Source: CAIWHR01 sp963846855 (GTDB lineage: Bacteria; Pseudomonadota; Gammaproteobacteria; Burkholderiales; Casimicrobiaceae). From it: a stretch of DNA of 64,000 nt. The stretch covers positions 310,001-374,000 of the forward strand of contig CAWJXK010000007.1 of the NCBI GenBank assembly GCA_963846855.1, in the 5' to 3' direction. Below the pieces are notes generated by a model. It saw nothing but the letters and a program-made list of their open reading frames with translations. It did no database searches and had not been told where the DNA came from. Shown piece by piece: positions 21,307 through 31,403 of this stretch (its first letter is position 1; each line of letters starts with the position of its first letter). The translations under genes and the position numbers were made by a program.

Positions 21307-21778
21307 CTCCCCCTTTTTCGAACTGAGTGGAATACGGTTCTGCAAGGACGGAATTCCATCGGACCAGCCTGAAGTCCACGTCGAGGTAGTGGGCCAGAGG
21401 AGTATTCGCAGCCCCGATTCTCTTGCATTCGTCGCATAGCGCTCGATTGAACAAGTTCAGGGTCCCCGGGGTGATGATTCGTACGTGTGTCGGATCGCCG
21501 ATGAACGCGTCGTGGCGCGGATGCGGAACAATGATCTCGATCTCGGCCCCATTTCGACATACGCGATATAACTCCTTCATCATCCCGAGGAAGACTCGCG
21601 AATCCTGTCCAAGGTGCTCCAGGGAATGATTGAACCGGACAGTGTCGACCGAGTCGTCGTCCACCGGCCAGGGGAGAACCTCGAGATCGCACACCATGTC
21701 GGGATCGCATGCCGGCGACAGATCGACATTGACGTAATCCGGCATCTTGTTGTGGCCGCAACCCATGTTTAGCTTCAT
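21217..21778 (-). CDS. class I SAM-dependent methyltransferase (one frameshift near its 3' end)
   Basis: Starts at ATG 21778 with GGGAGG upstream. The protein begins MKLNMGCGHNKMPDYVNVDL, the motif I form (LNxGCGxxxxxGYxNVD) of the predicted methyltransferases found in polysaccharide loci. VRFNHSLEHLGQD is the motif IV/V region and LYRVCRNGAEIEIIVPHPRH follows. The frame breaks in a C5T5 run (about 21308-21317). Across it the frame continues ELSEETINSIGRELNNIFSE to YRFLMVAHKS and a TAA at 21217. Total about 187 residues. It is the only gene on the minus strand in this half of the island. Confidence 0.75.
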
Positions 21779-21980
21779 TGCGATCCCTCCCGCTTGGGCC
21801 CGGGCGGCGCGACAGCGATTTGCTGCGATAAAATCCGACATCCGCGGCCCGTGAAAACCGCCGATGATGTTAACACATGCATTGCGCCGCCCCCGCCTGC
21901 AGAACTGCATTGCGCATCGCGTATGGATGCTGCGTGCGGACCAAGACGATTCGCTCGCCATTTCCTTACATGGATCTTCG

Positions 21981-23316
21981 ATGAGTATTCTGAAACGCTT
22001 CCTGACCGAGGACCTCAAGGCGCTTCTGCGAAGGGGCACCGCCGAAGACCCCGAAGGTCGTGCCGCGAAGCTCGGAGGCATTGCGCCACGCCTCGATCCC
22101 TTCCGCCCCGACAGGAAGGAGCAGACATCGGAGCCCGGAATGAAGGTTGTGCTCCTCAACTGGAAACTTGGCGACAATGACCCCTTCACCGTCGTCAATG
22201 CGACAATGCAGGGCCACTTCCGCGCTTGCGGCAAGGATGCCGTCATTATCGAGATTTCCGACGAAAACTGGCCCGCGCGGCTTCATCGAGCTGTTGCCGA
22301 GCGGAGTTGAAGCTGTATTCACCTGGCAGGGGTTCTGCTCGGACGCGAAGGTCGGCGAGCAGGGGGAAAGCCTTTGGGACCATCTTAAGGTTCCGCTGAT
22401 CTGCCTCCATGGCGATCATCCGTCGATGAAGCCGACGAATCACGAGTTGGAGAGCCGATACTGCTTCCACCTGTACGCCAACGCGGATTTCGCGCGCTAC
22501 TCGAATCGCATGTTCCGCCGGACGCGCAGCGCCTCCGTCATCGACATTCCACAGGTTCATCGCGAGCGGCGTCTGGAGGGAAAGACCGGCGACCATTTCG
22601 TGTTCGCGAAGAACATCGACGATCCGCTCCACACCGAAGAGATGTGGCAGCGGGACCTCTCCAAGTTGGAGGTCGATGTCTACATGATGGCGGTCGAAAC
22701 CCTGAAATCGCGGATCGCGCGCGAGGCCTACGTCGAGATGCACGACGTGCTCGACGACCTGATCGCCGAGCAGCGCATGGAGTTGCGGCTCGATCCTGAG
22801 GCGGACGCCACCGCGTATCACCAGTATCATCGGCAGCTCGACCGCTACATGCGCAGCCACAAGAGCATTGCTGTCGTGAGCTCCCTCCGCGAGTTCCCGG
22901 TACACATCTACGGGCGCGGCTGGGACCGGATCGCACAGACGGCGTCGGGCGTCCCACGTGTTCGAGCGCGGCAAGAACATGGCCGACAGCCAGGAGCTCT
23001 ATTACACGCGGTTTGGCATCATCGACGTAAGTCCGTCCAAGGGCCTGCACGACCGGACCCGCCGGGCGATGGTCAACGGCTGCGGGTTTCTGTCGAGCGC
23101 GAACCTCGAGGACACGTTTGCGGACATCGCGCGATTCGATCGCTGTTCTTTAGCTTCAGGTCAGGCGAGCTTCCGGAGAAATGCGCGGGGGGGGGACGAT
23201 CCGGAGCGCGCCACCAGATGGCGCATCGGTTCGGCGTGCGGTATCACGACCGGTTTCACTTCCGGGACTTCGTAAACCGGCTCGATCATCTCGCAAAGTC
23301 GGTCCCTCGGTTCTAG
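21981..23316 (+). CDS. CgeB/GT1-like glycosyltransferase (frameshifted, with a G9 tract)
   Basis: ATG 21981; about 440 residues when joined. The N-terminal part reads KVVLLNWKLGDNDPFTVVNA and later HLYANADFARYSNRMFRRTR. The C-terminal part, HVFERGKNMADSQELYYTRF, GIIDVSPSKGLHDRTRRAMV and NGCGFLSSANLEDTFADI, resembles the donor-binding end of CgeB/Glycos_transf_1_2 glycosyltransferases. Frames change near 22268, 22950 and 23145-23195, the last in or next to nine consecutive G residues (23187-23195). The acceptor is unknown. It probably adds a sugar in the same glycan pathway as its neighbours. Identification rests on the C-terminal pattern only. Confidence 0.5.
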
Positions 23317-23402
23317 GCCGCGGTGCGTAGGACATCCAGGTCCCGCGTTCCACGGCCCCGACCACGCTTCGCGGGGCATTGCACCAACTATGATGTTGCC
23401 AC

Positions 23403-24486
23403 GTGACTACTACCATGCTCGACTTGGCCTGGCGACGGTCCGTATCTCTTCCATTCCAGAGGAATCGAGACGTGATCAAGAGGATTGCCGAACGGATGTT
23501 GCGAGTCCTTGGGGTGGAAATCGACAAGATACCAAGGGACGAATCCATTCGCCCATTGCCGAAGGCTTCGGGTCGGACCGGAGGGGAAGATCTCGTGGCG
23601 ATGCTTGCCAGAGATCCGCTGAACGCCGGGGCTCCACCTTCAGTACGCCATCGCGGCATCGAATCCCAGGCTCGTGCCATCTCGCGTATGCGGAGCTCAA
23701 GACGGCGGAGTATCTCGGCGCGGATCGACGCGAAATAGACAAACGTCTGGATGCATTCAAACGCGCCCTTCCCGATCCGCTGACCATGAATCACAACCAG
23801 TACTTCCGATTCATTTCGTTATCGTCGGAGATCACCAAGAGCGGCGGAACAGGAGTTATCGGTTCTGGATGTCGGTGGCGGCGAGGGGCAACTTGCGGCG
23901 TTCATACCCAATGCCTCCTATCCCCTGGCCGAGCCCAACGTAAATGGCATTTCCGGAACCGAGCTGCCATTCTCCAGGCATTCGTTCGATTACGTTGTCT
24001 CCTGCCACGTTCTCGAACATATTCCCCCTGATAAGCGAACGCTCTTCCTGGACCAATTGCTCGCCAGGGCGAGGCGTGGGGTCATTCTGCTCAACCCGTT
24101 CCACGTCGAAGGCACGCACGTTGAGGAGAGGCTCAGGCTTTTCATAGAGATCACGAACGCCGAATGGGCCAAGGAACGTGTCGGATTGCACGCTGCCGAA
24201 GATCGACGATGTGGAAAACTACGCCAATGACAAAGGATTGGAAATATCCATAAAGCCGAACGGCACGTTGACGACCGCAGCCGCTTTCGTCTTCATTGAT
24301 CATTTCGCCGCGAGATCCGAGTGTTTCGAGGACTGGCAGAAAGTCAACGCATTCTTCAATGAAAGATACGTCGATATTCTCGACTCGGCACAATACCCCA
24401 ATTCTTATCTGATCTACCTTGGCAGGAAGGCAGCCGGCGCCGCGCGGCCTGACGATGCAGTTGGGTCGCATGAAACGCGCTCGTAG
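23403..24486 (+). CDS. class I SAM-dependent methyltransferase (frameshifted)
   Basis: GTG 23403, or ATG 23415. About 360 residues joined. Motif I is LSVLDVGGGEGQLAAFIPNA. FDYVVSCHVLEHIPPDKRTL is the motif seen in Methyltransf_11 enzymes (HVLEH), followed by FLDQLLARARRGVILLNPFH. The C-terminal part is KIDDVENYANDKGLEISIKP, ending YLIYLGRKAAG. The N-terminal 110 residues, before the methyltransferase fold, match nothing I recognise. Frames change near 23630, 23690, 23850 and 24185. Substrate unknown; a sugar or lipid-linked glycan is likely from context. Confidence 0.65.
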
Positions 24487-24516
24487 TGACCGCGTTCGTG
24501 AACGGCGGAGTGTGAA

Positions 24517-25245
24517 ATGAAGGTTGGTATCATGCAACCGTATTTCTTCCCGTACATCGGCTATTGGCAACTGATTCACGCTACCGACACGTTCGTTCTG
24601 TTCGACGACGTGCAATATATCCGACACGGTTGGATCAACCCGGAACCGCATCATCAACCCCGCAGGCGGTTGGCAATATATCCAGGTTCCCGTGACAAAG
24701 CATAAGCACACCGAGTTGATCCGCAATATTACGGCCCGCGTGGAGGATGACTCGGCGAGCGAAGCTGCTCGGACAGCTTGATCATTACAAACGCCGCGCC
24801 CCCCATTACCGCGACGCCGACGGGATCGTTCGCACCATCCTGGCTCAACTCGACGAGCCTCGCATCTGCCGGATCAATTTCGCGATCCTGAACGGGATCT
24901 GTGGCGCACTTGGTGTCGACCGGAAGTTCTTGATCTCGTCCGAGTGCGATTTCGAATACAGCGGAGTCACCGATGCCGGCGAGTGGGCGCTGCGCATCGC
25001 CGAACAGCTTGGCGCGGACGAATATATCAACCCGATCTCGGGAGCACAATTGTTCGAACCGGCCAAGTTCGTGGCGAGTGGCATCACGCTGAGCTTCCTG
25101 CAGCCGGACGACATCGTCTATCCGCGGCGCGGCGCTTTTCGAGCCCTGGCTATCGATCATCGACGTGCTCATGTTCAATGGCGTCGAAGGCACCAGGGCT
25201 CTTCTGGGCTGTTATTCCCTCCACCCCGGCCAGAAGGCATCGTGA
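24517..25245 (+). CDS. WbqC family protein (frameshifted)
   Basis: The N terminus MKVGIMQPYFFPYIGYWQLI is the hallmark of the WbqC-like family (PF08889), continuing FVLFDDVQYIRHGWINRNRI. WQYIQVPVTKHKHTELI, YRDADGIVRTILAQLDEPRI and the end FEPWLSIIDVLMFNGVEGTR are also typical. Frames change near 24640, 24770 and 25135. It ends at TGA 25243-25245 and overlaps the next gene by 4 bases (GTGA). Family members occur in O-antigen and other surface-sugar loci next to aminotransferases and are thought to act on amino-sugars; the reaction is not established. Confidence 0.72.
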
Positions 25246-26183
25246 TCCTGCGCGCCGCAACGGATGCTTCGCGGTATTGTCACCGCCTCGCGTTCACCCG
25301 TTCTGCGAGGTCCGCGTTGCGGCTTGTCCTGGAACACATGCAGTTCCCACCCGGCGCATCAATGCTTGTTCCAGCCTATGTCGGCGTAAGCGATCGCGAA
25401 GGATCCGGCATCGGAGATCCGATAAGGGACACAGGCTCGCCGTTCACGCTGTACGCGGTCGACGACGGGCTTCGCCCCGACCACGATGCGCTGGAGGCGC
25501 TGCTGGCCACCGGCAGGCATCCGCTCCTGCTCGTATGCATTGTTTCGGAATCGTCCAGGTTGATCTGCCAAGGCTGCGGGCGGCCTGTCTGCGATACGGC
25601 GTCCTGATGGTCGAGGATTGCGCACGCGTATCCGGACCGCTATGTCAAAACGGTGGGCCCGGCAGCGTGGGAAATATTGCCTTTTACAGCCTGCACAAGT
25701 TCATCGCTGTGCCGACGGGCGGCATGCTCAGAGTCAACAAACCCGGATTGGATCTACCGGACCCGTTGCCCGCGGACCGCTGTGTAGCGGCCTGCCTGGA
25801 GCAGTTGGTCCGAACAGACCTCGATGCCGTCGCTGCCAAACGTCGCGAGAACTATGGCTGGCTCGAGCAACCGCATGGTCGGCATCGATGGTCTCACCGT
25901 CCTGTACCCGGAGCTTGGCGAGCTTGTCCCGCACGACTTTCCGATCCGGATTGACGACGGATGGCGAGAAAGGCTCTACTTCGCGTTGATGGCCGAGAAT
26001 CTGCCCACCGTCGCCCTGTACTATCGCCTGATCGACGCCATCACCCCGCAAGACTTTCCTCGGAGCCGCACGCGCTGTCGCGAAGCATCCTGAACCTGCC
26101 GGTACATCAGGACACGGAGATCGCGGACCTCGAACACCTGACCCAGCGTATTGCTCGCCCTCCTGAGCGATCTGCGCGCATGA
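25242..26183 (+). CDS. DegT/DnrJ/EryC1-type aminotransferase (frameshifted)
   Basis: Starts GTG 25242 inside the WbqC stop. The PLP aminotransferase pattern is visible: TRSARSALRLVLEHMQFPPG, MLVPAYVGVSDREGSGI, LYAVDDGLRPDHDALEALLA and MVEDCARVSGPL. The Schiff-base lysine segment is NIAFYSLHKFIAVPTGGMLR (Lys in SLHK). The C terminus reads SILNLPVHQD. Breaks lie near 25545, 25870 and 26060. The joined frame stops at 26181-26183, overlapping the next ATG by 4 bases. The usual role is forming 3- or 4-amino-deoxy sugars as nucleotide derivatives. Confidence 0.65.
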
Positions 26184-27147
26184 AATCCATTGGCGGATTC
26201 TTCGAGTCGGAACTGCCGCACGGCGGCGCCCGTCCCCACCCGGGTGCCTTGGGCCTGAGCACCGGCCGTGCCTGCCTAATGGTCATGCTCGAGAATCTTC
26301 GACCGAGGCGGGTGCATGTCCCGTTCTATACCTGCGACGCGGCCTTGGAGCCGTTCGCGCGCATGGGCATCGAGACCCGCAGCTACGGCCTGGAGGGGAA
26401 CCCTCTTCCCCTCCGAAGCTGCCCGCGCTCGGAGCCGGCGAGGAGCTGCTGCCGCGGACCGACTATTTCGGTACTTGCGCCGGACATACCCAACGTCTGA
26501 AAGAGTTGCTCGACGACCGTCTACTGATTGACGACACTCACAACTTCTTCTCGCGAAAAGGACATCGGAACCACTGGTCGTTTACCTCGGCCCGCAAATA
26601 TTTCGGCGTTCCTGACGGGAGCGTTTCTCTGACGCTCCGCGCCCTGGGTCTTCCGTCGATGCAGCGCCTGTTCACGGGCATTTCGCTCACGCATGGGCTG
26701 CTGCGCCGACTCCATCGATCCTGACGGAAGCCTTCGCCGCCTACCAGGACGACGAGCGTTCGCTCGATCTGCACCGTTCATCGGATTTCCGAGGTTTCCG
26801 AAGGCCTGTTGCGTGGCGTTGACCTGGCATGGGTGGCCGCGGCCAGGCGCGCGAATTTCGCCTTCCTTCGCTCCGCGCTCGGGCCGCACAACCGGTTGCG
26901 GCTGGAGGATTCGGATCAGATCCCCTTTTGCTACCCCTATCTGCCCCCCAAGCCGGTTGATCCCAAGCGTCCTTCACGCGCGCGGCTTCTTCATTCCGTG
27001 CCTGTGGCCCAGCTTGAGCGGCGAACGCAGATGGGCTTCGATTTCGAACGGCGTTTCAGCGCGAAACTGCTTCCGTTGCCGATCGATCATCGCTATCAGC
27101 CCGACGACCTGCGTGGCCTGGTCAAGAATCTCCTGGAGCGGACATGA
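26180..27147 (+). CDS. PLP-fold-like protein of sugar loci (frameshifted)
   Basis: Begins MKSIGGFFESELPHGGARPH, then PGALGLSTGRACLMVMLENL and RRVHVPFYTCDAALEPF. This is the small-molecule-binding layout of DegT-like aminotransferases. DRLLIDDTHNFFSRKGHRNH corresponds to the Asp/His that stack on PLP. FTSARKYFGVPDG places a lysine where the Schiff base would be. The C-terminal half reads DLAWVAAARRANFAFLRSAL and IPFCYPYLPPKP, ending FERRFSAKLLPLPIDHRYQP. Breaks are near 26400, 26620-26720 and 26800. It is translationally coupled to genes on both sides. Whether it catalyses transamination, dehydration or nothing is unknown. Confidence 0.5.
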
Positions 27148-27835
27148 GCACTGAACGCTGGCTCGACTTTTGGTGTGCGCAGGGCCGCGCTGCCGCCGGT
27201 AACGACCCGCAGACTCAGGTGTTGCGCACTTTCAACAAGCAGCCGATCGCGTTGGAGCGCTGGCGGGACACACTCGTCTACCTCGATCGGTTATTCCCGG
27301 TCAGCCCTGTTGACGATGTTCTCGACCTCTGTTGCGGACTGCTCTTCTCACCGCGCATTTCGCGCCGCGCGCCCGGACGGTCACCGCAGTGGATGTCTCC
27401 CCGGACCTGCTTGGCAACATCGTGCGGCGCTCCTTGCCCAACGTCACGACGCTCTGCACGGATGTCCGCGAAGTCCAATTCGGTGAAGGCGCCTTTTCAC
27501 GGATATTGCTATATGCGGGGATACAATACTTTTCCGAAGGCGAGGTCGTACTGCTGTTCCAGAAAATGCAGCACTGGCTGCGGCCGGACGGCCTGCTGTT
27601 CATCGGCGACATCCCCGACCGGGCCAGGCTCTGGTCCTTCTACAACACTCCCGAAAGACGCAGCCAATACTTTGACAATTGCATCAGCGATCAGGATGTC
27701 GTGGGCACCTGGTTCGATTCCTCGTGGCTGCGCTACCTTGCCGAAAAAACCGGTTTCCGAAAGGCGAACGCGATTCCGCAACCAACGGAGCAGATCTATG
27801 CGCACTTCCGCTTTGACATGAAAGTGCAGCGGTGA
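27144..27835 (+). CDS. class I SAM-dependent methyltransferase (one frameshift)
   Basis: ATG 27144 overlaps the previous stop by 4 bases. The protein reads MSTERWLDFWCAQGRAAAGN, then VSPVDDVLDLCCGNGLLTAH across a frame change near 27335. ARTVTAVDVSPDLLGNIVRR, VQFGEGAFSRILLYAGIQYF and LRPDGLLFIGDIPDRARLWS are the remaining Methyltransf_11/25 landmarks. About 230 residues. It ends ...RFDMKVQR with a GTGA overlap into the sulfotransferase, so it belongs to the same tight operon. Substrate unknown. Confidence 0.75.
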
Positions 27836-28651
27836 AGGCGCCGAGAAAGGTCATCTACATCGCCGGTGCCGCGCGGAGCGGCACGAGCTGGATCGCCCAG
27901 ATAATCAACAGTTCCCCACGGGTATGTTTCCGGTTCCAACCCCTGTTTGCCTATGAGTTCAAGGGTCGGGTCGACGAAGATTCGGACCGGGCTTCCTACG
28001 AGCAACTCTTTCGAGACATATTTCATGCCAGTTCACCGTTTCTGATCCAGGCGGACAAGCAGGCAACGGGGGAATATCCGAAATTCGAAAAGAACGCCGA
28101 TCCGGACATCCTTGTCCTCAAGGAGAACCGGTACCAGTCTATCCTTGAACCGATGATGCGGCGCGTTCGATTCCTGCAGGCAGTGGGGATCGTTCGGCAT
28201 CCCTGCGCCGTCCTGAATTCCTGGCGCCACAACGCAAAGGAATTCCCGCCAGGCTCGGAGATTCTGAAGGAATGGCGCTTCGGAAACTGCAAGAACAAGG
28301 GCAACGAAGACTACTTCGGATATTACAAGTGGAAGGAGATTGCGAACCTCTACCTGGATCTGCGCGACAAGTACCCCGACCGCTTCGCCCTGCTGCGTTA
28401 CGAGGATGCTGTGCACGCACCGCAGCAGACCATTCCGGCGCTTTTCGAGTTCCTAGAGATTCCATTCGCGGAAGCGAGCCAAAAGTTCCTGCTGGACAGT
28501 TCGCGCGCCGATGATGGGAGCTACTACTCCGTCTACAAGGACAGCAGCGTGGCGGACAAATGGCGCAAGGAAGCCTCGAACCACACATCATCGACGAAAC
28601 CCCAACGCCCACCTCACCGGAACTCGCCTCGAGCAATTTCTTGGCAAGTGA
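27832..28651 (+). CDS. sulfotransferase (frameshift near the C terminus)
   Basis: Starts GTG 27832 within the preceding stop. VIYIAGAARSGTSWIAQIIN is the 5'-phosphosulfate-binding loop of PAPS sulfotransferases, and VGIVRHPCAVLNSWRHNAKE is the 3'-phosphate-binding segment. ALLRYEDAVHAPQQTIPALF also matches. The frame breaks near 28575 and again near 28610; beyond this a plausible end is LEPHIIDE followed by TGTRLEQFLGK and TGA 28649-28651, about 272 residues. It would transfer sulfate from PAPS to a hydroxyl of the glycan or a lipid. PAPS synthesis genes are not in the window. Confidence 0.78.
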
Positions 28652-28745
28652 TTGCTCTGTTGGCGGACCGGTGGCCTCAATCAATCGGGATATTAGAGAC
28701 AGCGCCGATACTGGCTCGCGGTACCCACGCTGAAGGACACCTCCA

Positions 28746-29925
28746 TCATTTGCCTTCGGGGTTTGTCGCGGGATGAGATACCACGCCGATGATTCTGTCC
28801 AAATCGGCCCCGGAGAGCGCGGAATACATCGGAAGACAGAGCACCTGATCGGCTATGCGCGCGGCTGCCGGCAGATTGTCCCTGTGCGCCGACGGCAGTC
28901 CCCTATACATCGGGAAGTCAGAAATCAAAGGATAGAAGTAGCGGCGCGCGTGAATGCCGTGATCCTTGAGTTTGTCATAGAGGGCATCGCGCGCGATCGG
29001 ATATCCACTCTCCACGAGAATCGGGAAATACGCGTAATTGGACCAATATTCGTTCGCATGCGACAGGCAGCGGACGCCGCGTACATCCTTCAGCCGTTGC
29101 CGGTAGCTTGCATCGATCTCCTTGCGCCGTGCGATCGCCTGATCGAAGTATTTCAGTTGCAAGAGGCCCAATGCGGCGCACACTTCGCTCATTTTGCCGT
29201 TGATGCCCGGGGCCACGACAGTGACCTCATCCACGAATCCGAAATTCTTGAGGTGGTCAATACGCTGTTTCGTCTTCGCGTCGGGGCATACGATCGCGCC
29301 ACCCTCGAACGTCGTGAAGACCTTGGTCGCATGGAAGCTCAGGACGGAGAGATCGCCGTTGACAAGCAGACTCCCGCAAGGTCGGACGCCGAAGGCGTGG
29401 GCCGCATCGTAGATCACCTGCAGGTTGTAGTTGTCGGCAATCGCCTGGATCGCGTCGACGTCACATGGCCGTCCATAGCAATGCACGGGCATGATTGCAG
29501 TCGTGTGCGGAGTGATGGCTGCTTCTATCTTCGCAGGGTCCAGATTGAGAGTGCGGGCATCGATATCCGCGAAGACGGGCTTGATGCCATTCCAGAGCAA
29601 GCGAATGTGCGGTCGCGACGAAGGAGTAAGGCGTCGTGATGACCTCCCCGGTGACACGCAACGCCTGCAGCGCGGTGACGAGCGCGAGCGGTTCCGTTCG
29701 TGAACAGCGCGATGTGTTCGACGCCCAGAAATTCGCAAAGCGCGCTCTCCAGCTGTCGATGGAACGGACCGTTGTTGGTCAGCTTCTTGGTTTCCCAGAT
29801 CTTTTCCAGATAGGGGATGAACTCGTCCAGCGGCGGAAGATACGGCTGCGTGACATAGATGGGCCGTTCGGGCTCGAGCGCATCGAGCCCGTCGTTTTTT
29901 TTGTTGCCGGCTGCTTCGCTCTCAT
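28746..29925 (-). CDS. DegT/DnrJ/EryC1/StrS aminotransferase (frameshifted)
   Basis: Starts ATG 29925 (MRAKQPATKK). An A8 run on this strand (29895-29902) breaks the frame; one more A gives NDGLDALEPERPIYVTQPYL, PPLDEFIPYLEKIWETKKLT and HIALFTNG, the normal N terminus. Later breaks are near 29690 and 29590. The rest is intact: PVHCYGRPCDVDAIQAIADN, VIYDAAHAFGVRP and SFHATKVFTTFEGGAIV with the PLP lysine, ending SALSGADLDRIIGVV. Close in pattern to dTDP-4-amino-4,6-dideoxyglucose transaminases (VioA/DesI type), so a product such as viosamine is possible. It converges on the sulfotransferase gene. Confidence 0.8.
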
Positions 29926-30004
29926 AGCCACCTCTAGCGAACGTGCGTCGATCGGTTACGCCAGCTGGCCGAAGTCATGTAGCCTGAGTGCACCGGTGCA
30001 GTAA

Positions 30005-30828
30005 CTACGTACGCTTCCGCAATGCCATCGTAAATGCTGCTCGCGCTATCTCGGGTGTGGTCACCGACTCCGGCAAGTTGTCCCTTTTGCGACCGTATCG
30101 AAGCGACGCGCAAGCAGCTGCTCGACCGAGACGTTGTCGGAGATCCAGCCGCGATCCGAGGGGATCGCCCGATCATGGAGATTCAGCACATAGAAATCGA
30201 CCGCCAGGCGCGAGGACCGGATTCGATCCGTGCTAGGTCGACATCGGGTTTTTCGCAATGCTGAATCACCCAGATTGCGACAGCGTGCGGTGGCCCGAAA
30301 TCCCCCCGCGATCATGGAATCGAGCATTGTTGGCGTGCGCCCTTCGAATCGATCCGACTGAACGTATTGCTGCGCAAGCTGAAGCATGCTTGGGCTGATG
30401 TCCACTCCGACGACCGAGCAGCCATAGGCCTCGATCAGGCCCTTCGACAGGCGCCCGATACCGCACCCGTAATCAAGCACGATCGAGTTATTGTCGATGT
30501 CCAGGAGGCGTCCAATCTCCGCTACGAGATAGGGTGTTTCGAGTTCCCAACGCTCTCTCGATGTAGTGCCGGTTTCCGAGGTGAGGATGATCTTTTTCGC
30601 GTCATCCATGTTCCGAACATCGAAGACTTCGGGGCGATACGTTGGCTGCACGTTGACGCGGTCAGAGCGCGCCATGCCCGCGGGATGTGTTGCCCCTATC
30701 GGTTCGGGCGACAGTGGACGGTGTTGTGTCGAAGCCGCATCCTTCTTGAGTTGCGCCTCGACAATTTGACCAAGCTTCAGCTTCGAGAGGACATGCCGCC
30801 AAAGCCATTCTCTGATCGATGTGGACAT
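30005..30828 (-). CDS. class I SAM-dependent methyltransferase (frameshifted)
   Basis: ATG 30828. After about 75 residues of unassigned N terminus, ETPYLVAEIGRLLDIDNNSI leads into VLDYGCGIGRLSKGLIEAYG (motif I) and VVGVDISPSMLQLAQQYVQS (motif II). Frames change near 30295 and 30240, and again near 30085. The alternative reading is HAVAIWVIQHCEKPDVDLAR, and the joined end is KGNLPESVTTPEIARAAFTM to LRKRT with TAG at 30005. It is co-directional with the aminotransferase gene 80 bases downstream. Last gene of the island before dut. Confidence 0.68.
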
Positions 30829-30943
30829 ATTTTGATGTTATGGAATTTGAGGCGCTCGATTGGCGGGCGGCGATGTGTGCGACCTGGACGGGTGAAGCGA
30901 ATTCATGCAAGCGTTTTCAACGATCCGTTTCGCGTCGAGCGCT

Positions 30944-31403
30944 TCAGCGCCCGCTGCTGCCGAATCCGCCGCTGCCGCGCTCGGATTCGGCGAAGTCGTC
31001 GACGACGTCGAACTGCGCCCTGACGACGGGAACGATGACGAGCTGCGCGAGCCGCTCCATCGGCTGCAAGGCGTAGTGATAGCTGCCGCGGTTCCAGCAG
31101 CTCACCATCAGCGGTCCCTGGTAATCGGAATCGATGAGGCCGACGAGGTTGCCGAGCACGATCCCGTGCTTGTGGCCGAGGCCCGATCGCGGAAGGATGA
31201 TCGCAGCGAGCGACGCGTCGGCGATGTGCAGCGAGATGCCGGTCGGCACGAGCTCGACCTGTCCCGGCGCGAGCGTCAGCGGCGCGTCGATGCAGGCGCG
31301 GAGGTCCATTCCCGCGGATCCCTCGCGTCGCGTACGCCGGAAGGCTTTCGCGGATGCGCTCGTCCAGCACCTTGAGCGCGATCCGCGCCGGGGCGGCCGT
31401 CAT
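30944..31403 (-). CDS. dut: dUTP diphosphatase (one frameshift)
   Basis: dUTPase hydrolyses dUTP to dUMP and diphosphate, keeping uracil out of DNA. Starts MTAAPARIALKVLDERIRES and breaks at about 31321, where GAGGGATCC appears to hold one G too many. It continues in another frame as AGMDLRACIDAP (motif 1), LPRSGLGHKHG (motif 2), GNLVGLIDSDYQG (motif 3), MERLAQLVIVP (motif 4) and RGSGGFGSSG (motif 5). About 152 residues, the usual trimer-forming size. The start codon lies at the very end of coaBC, the same order as in E. coli dfp-dut. Confidence 0.92.
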
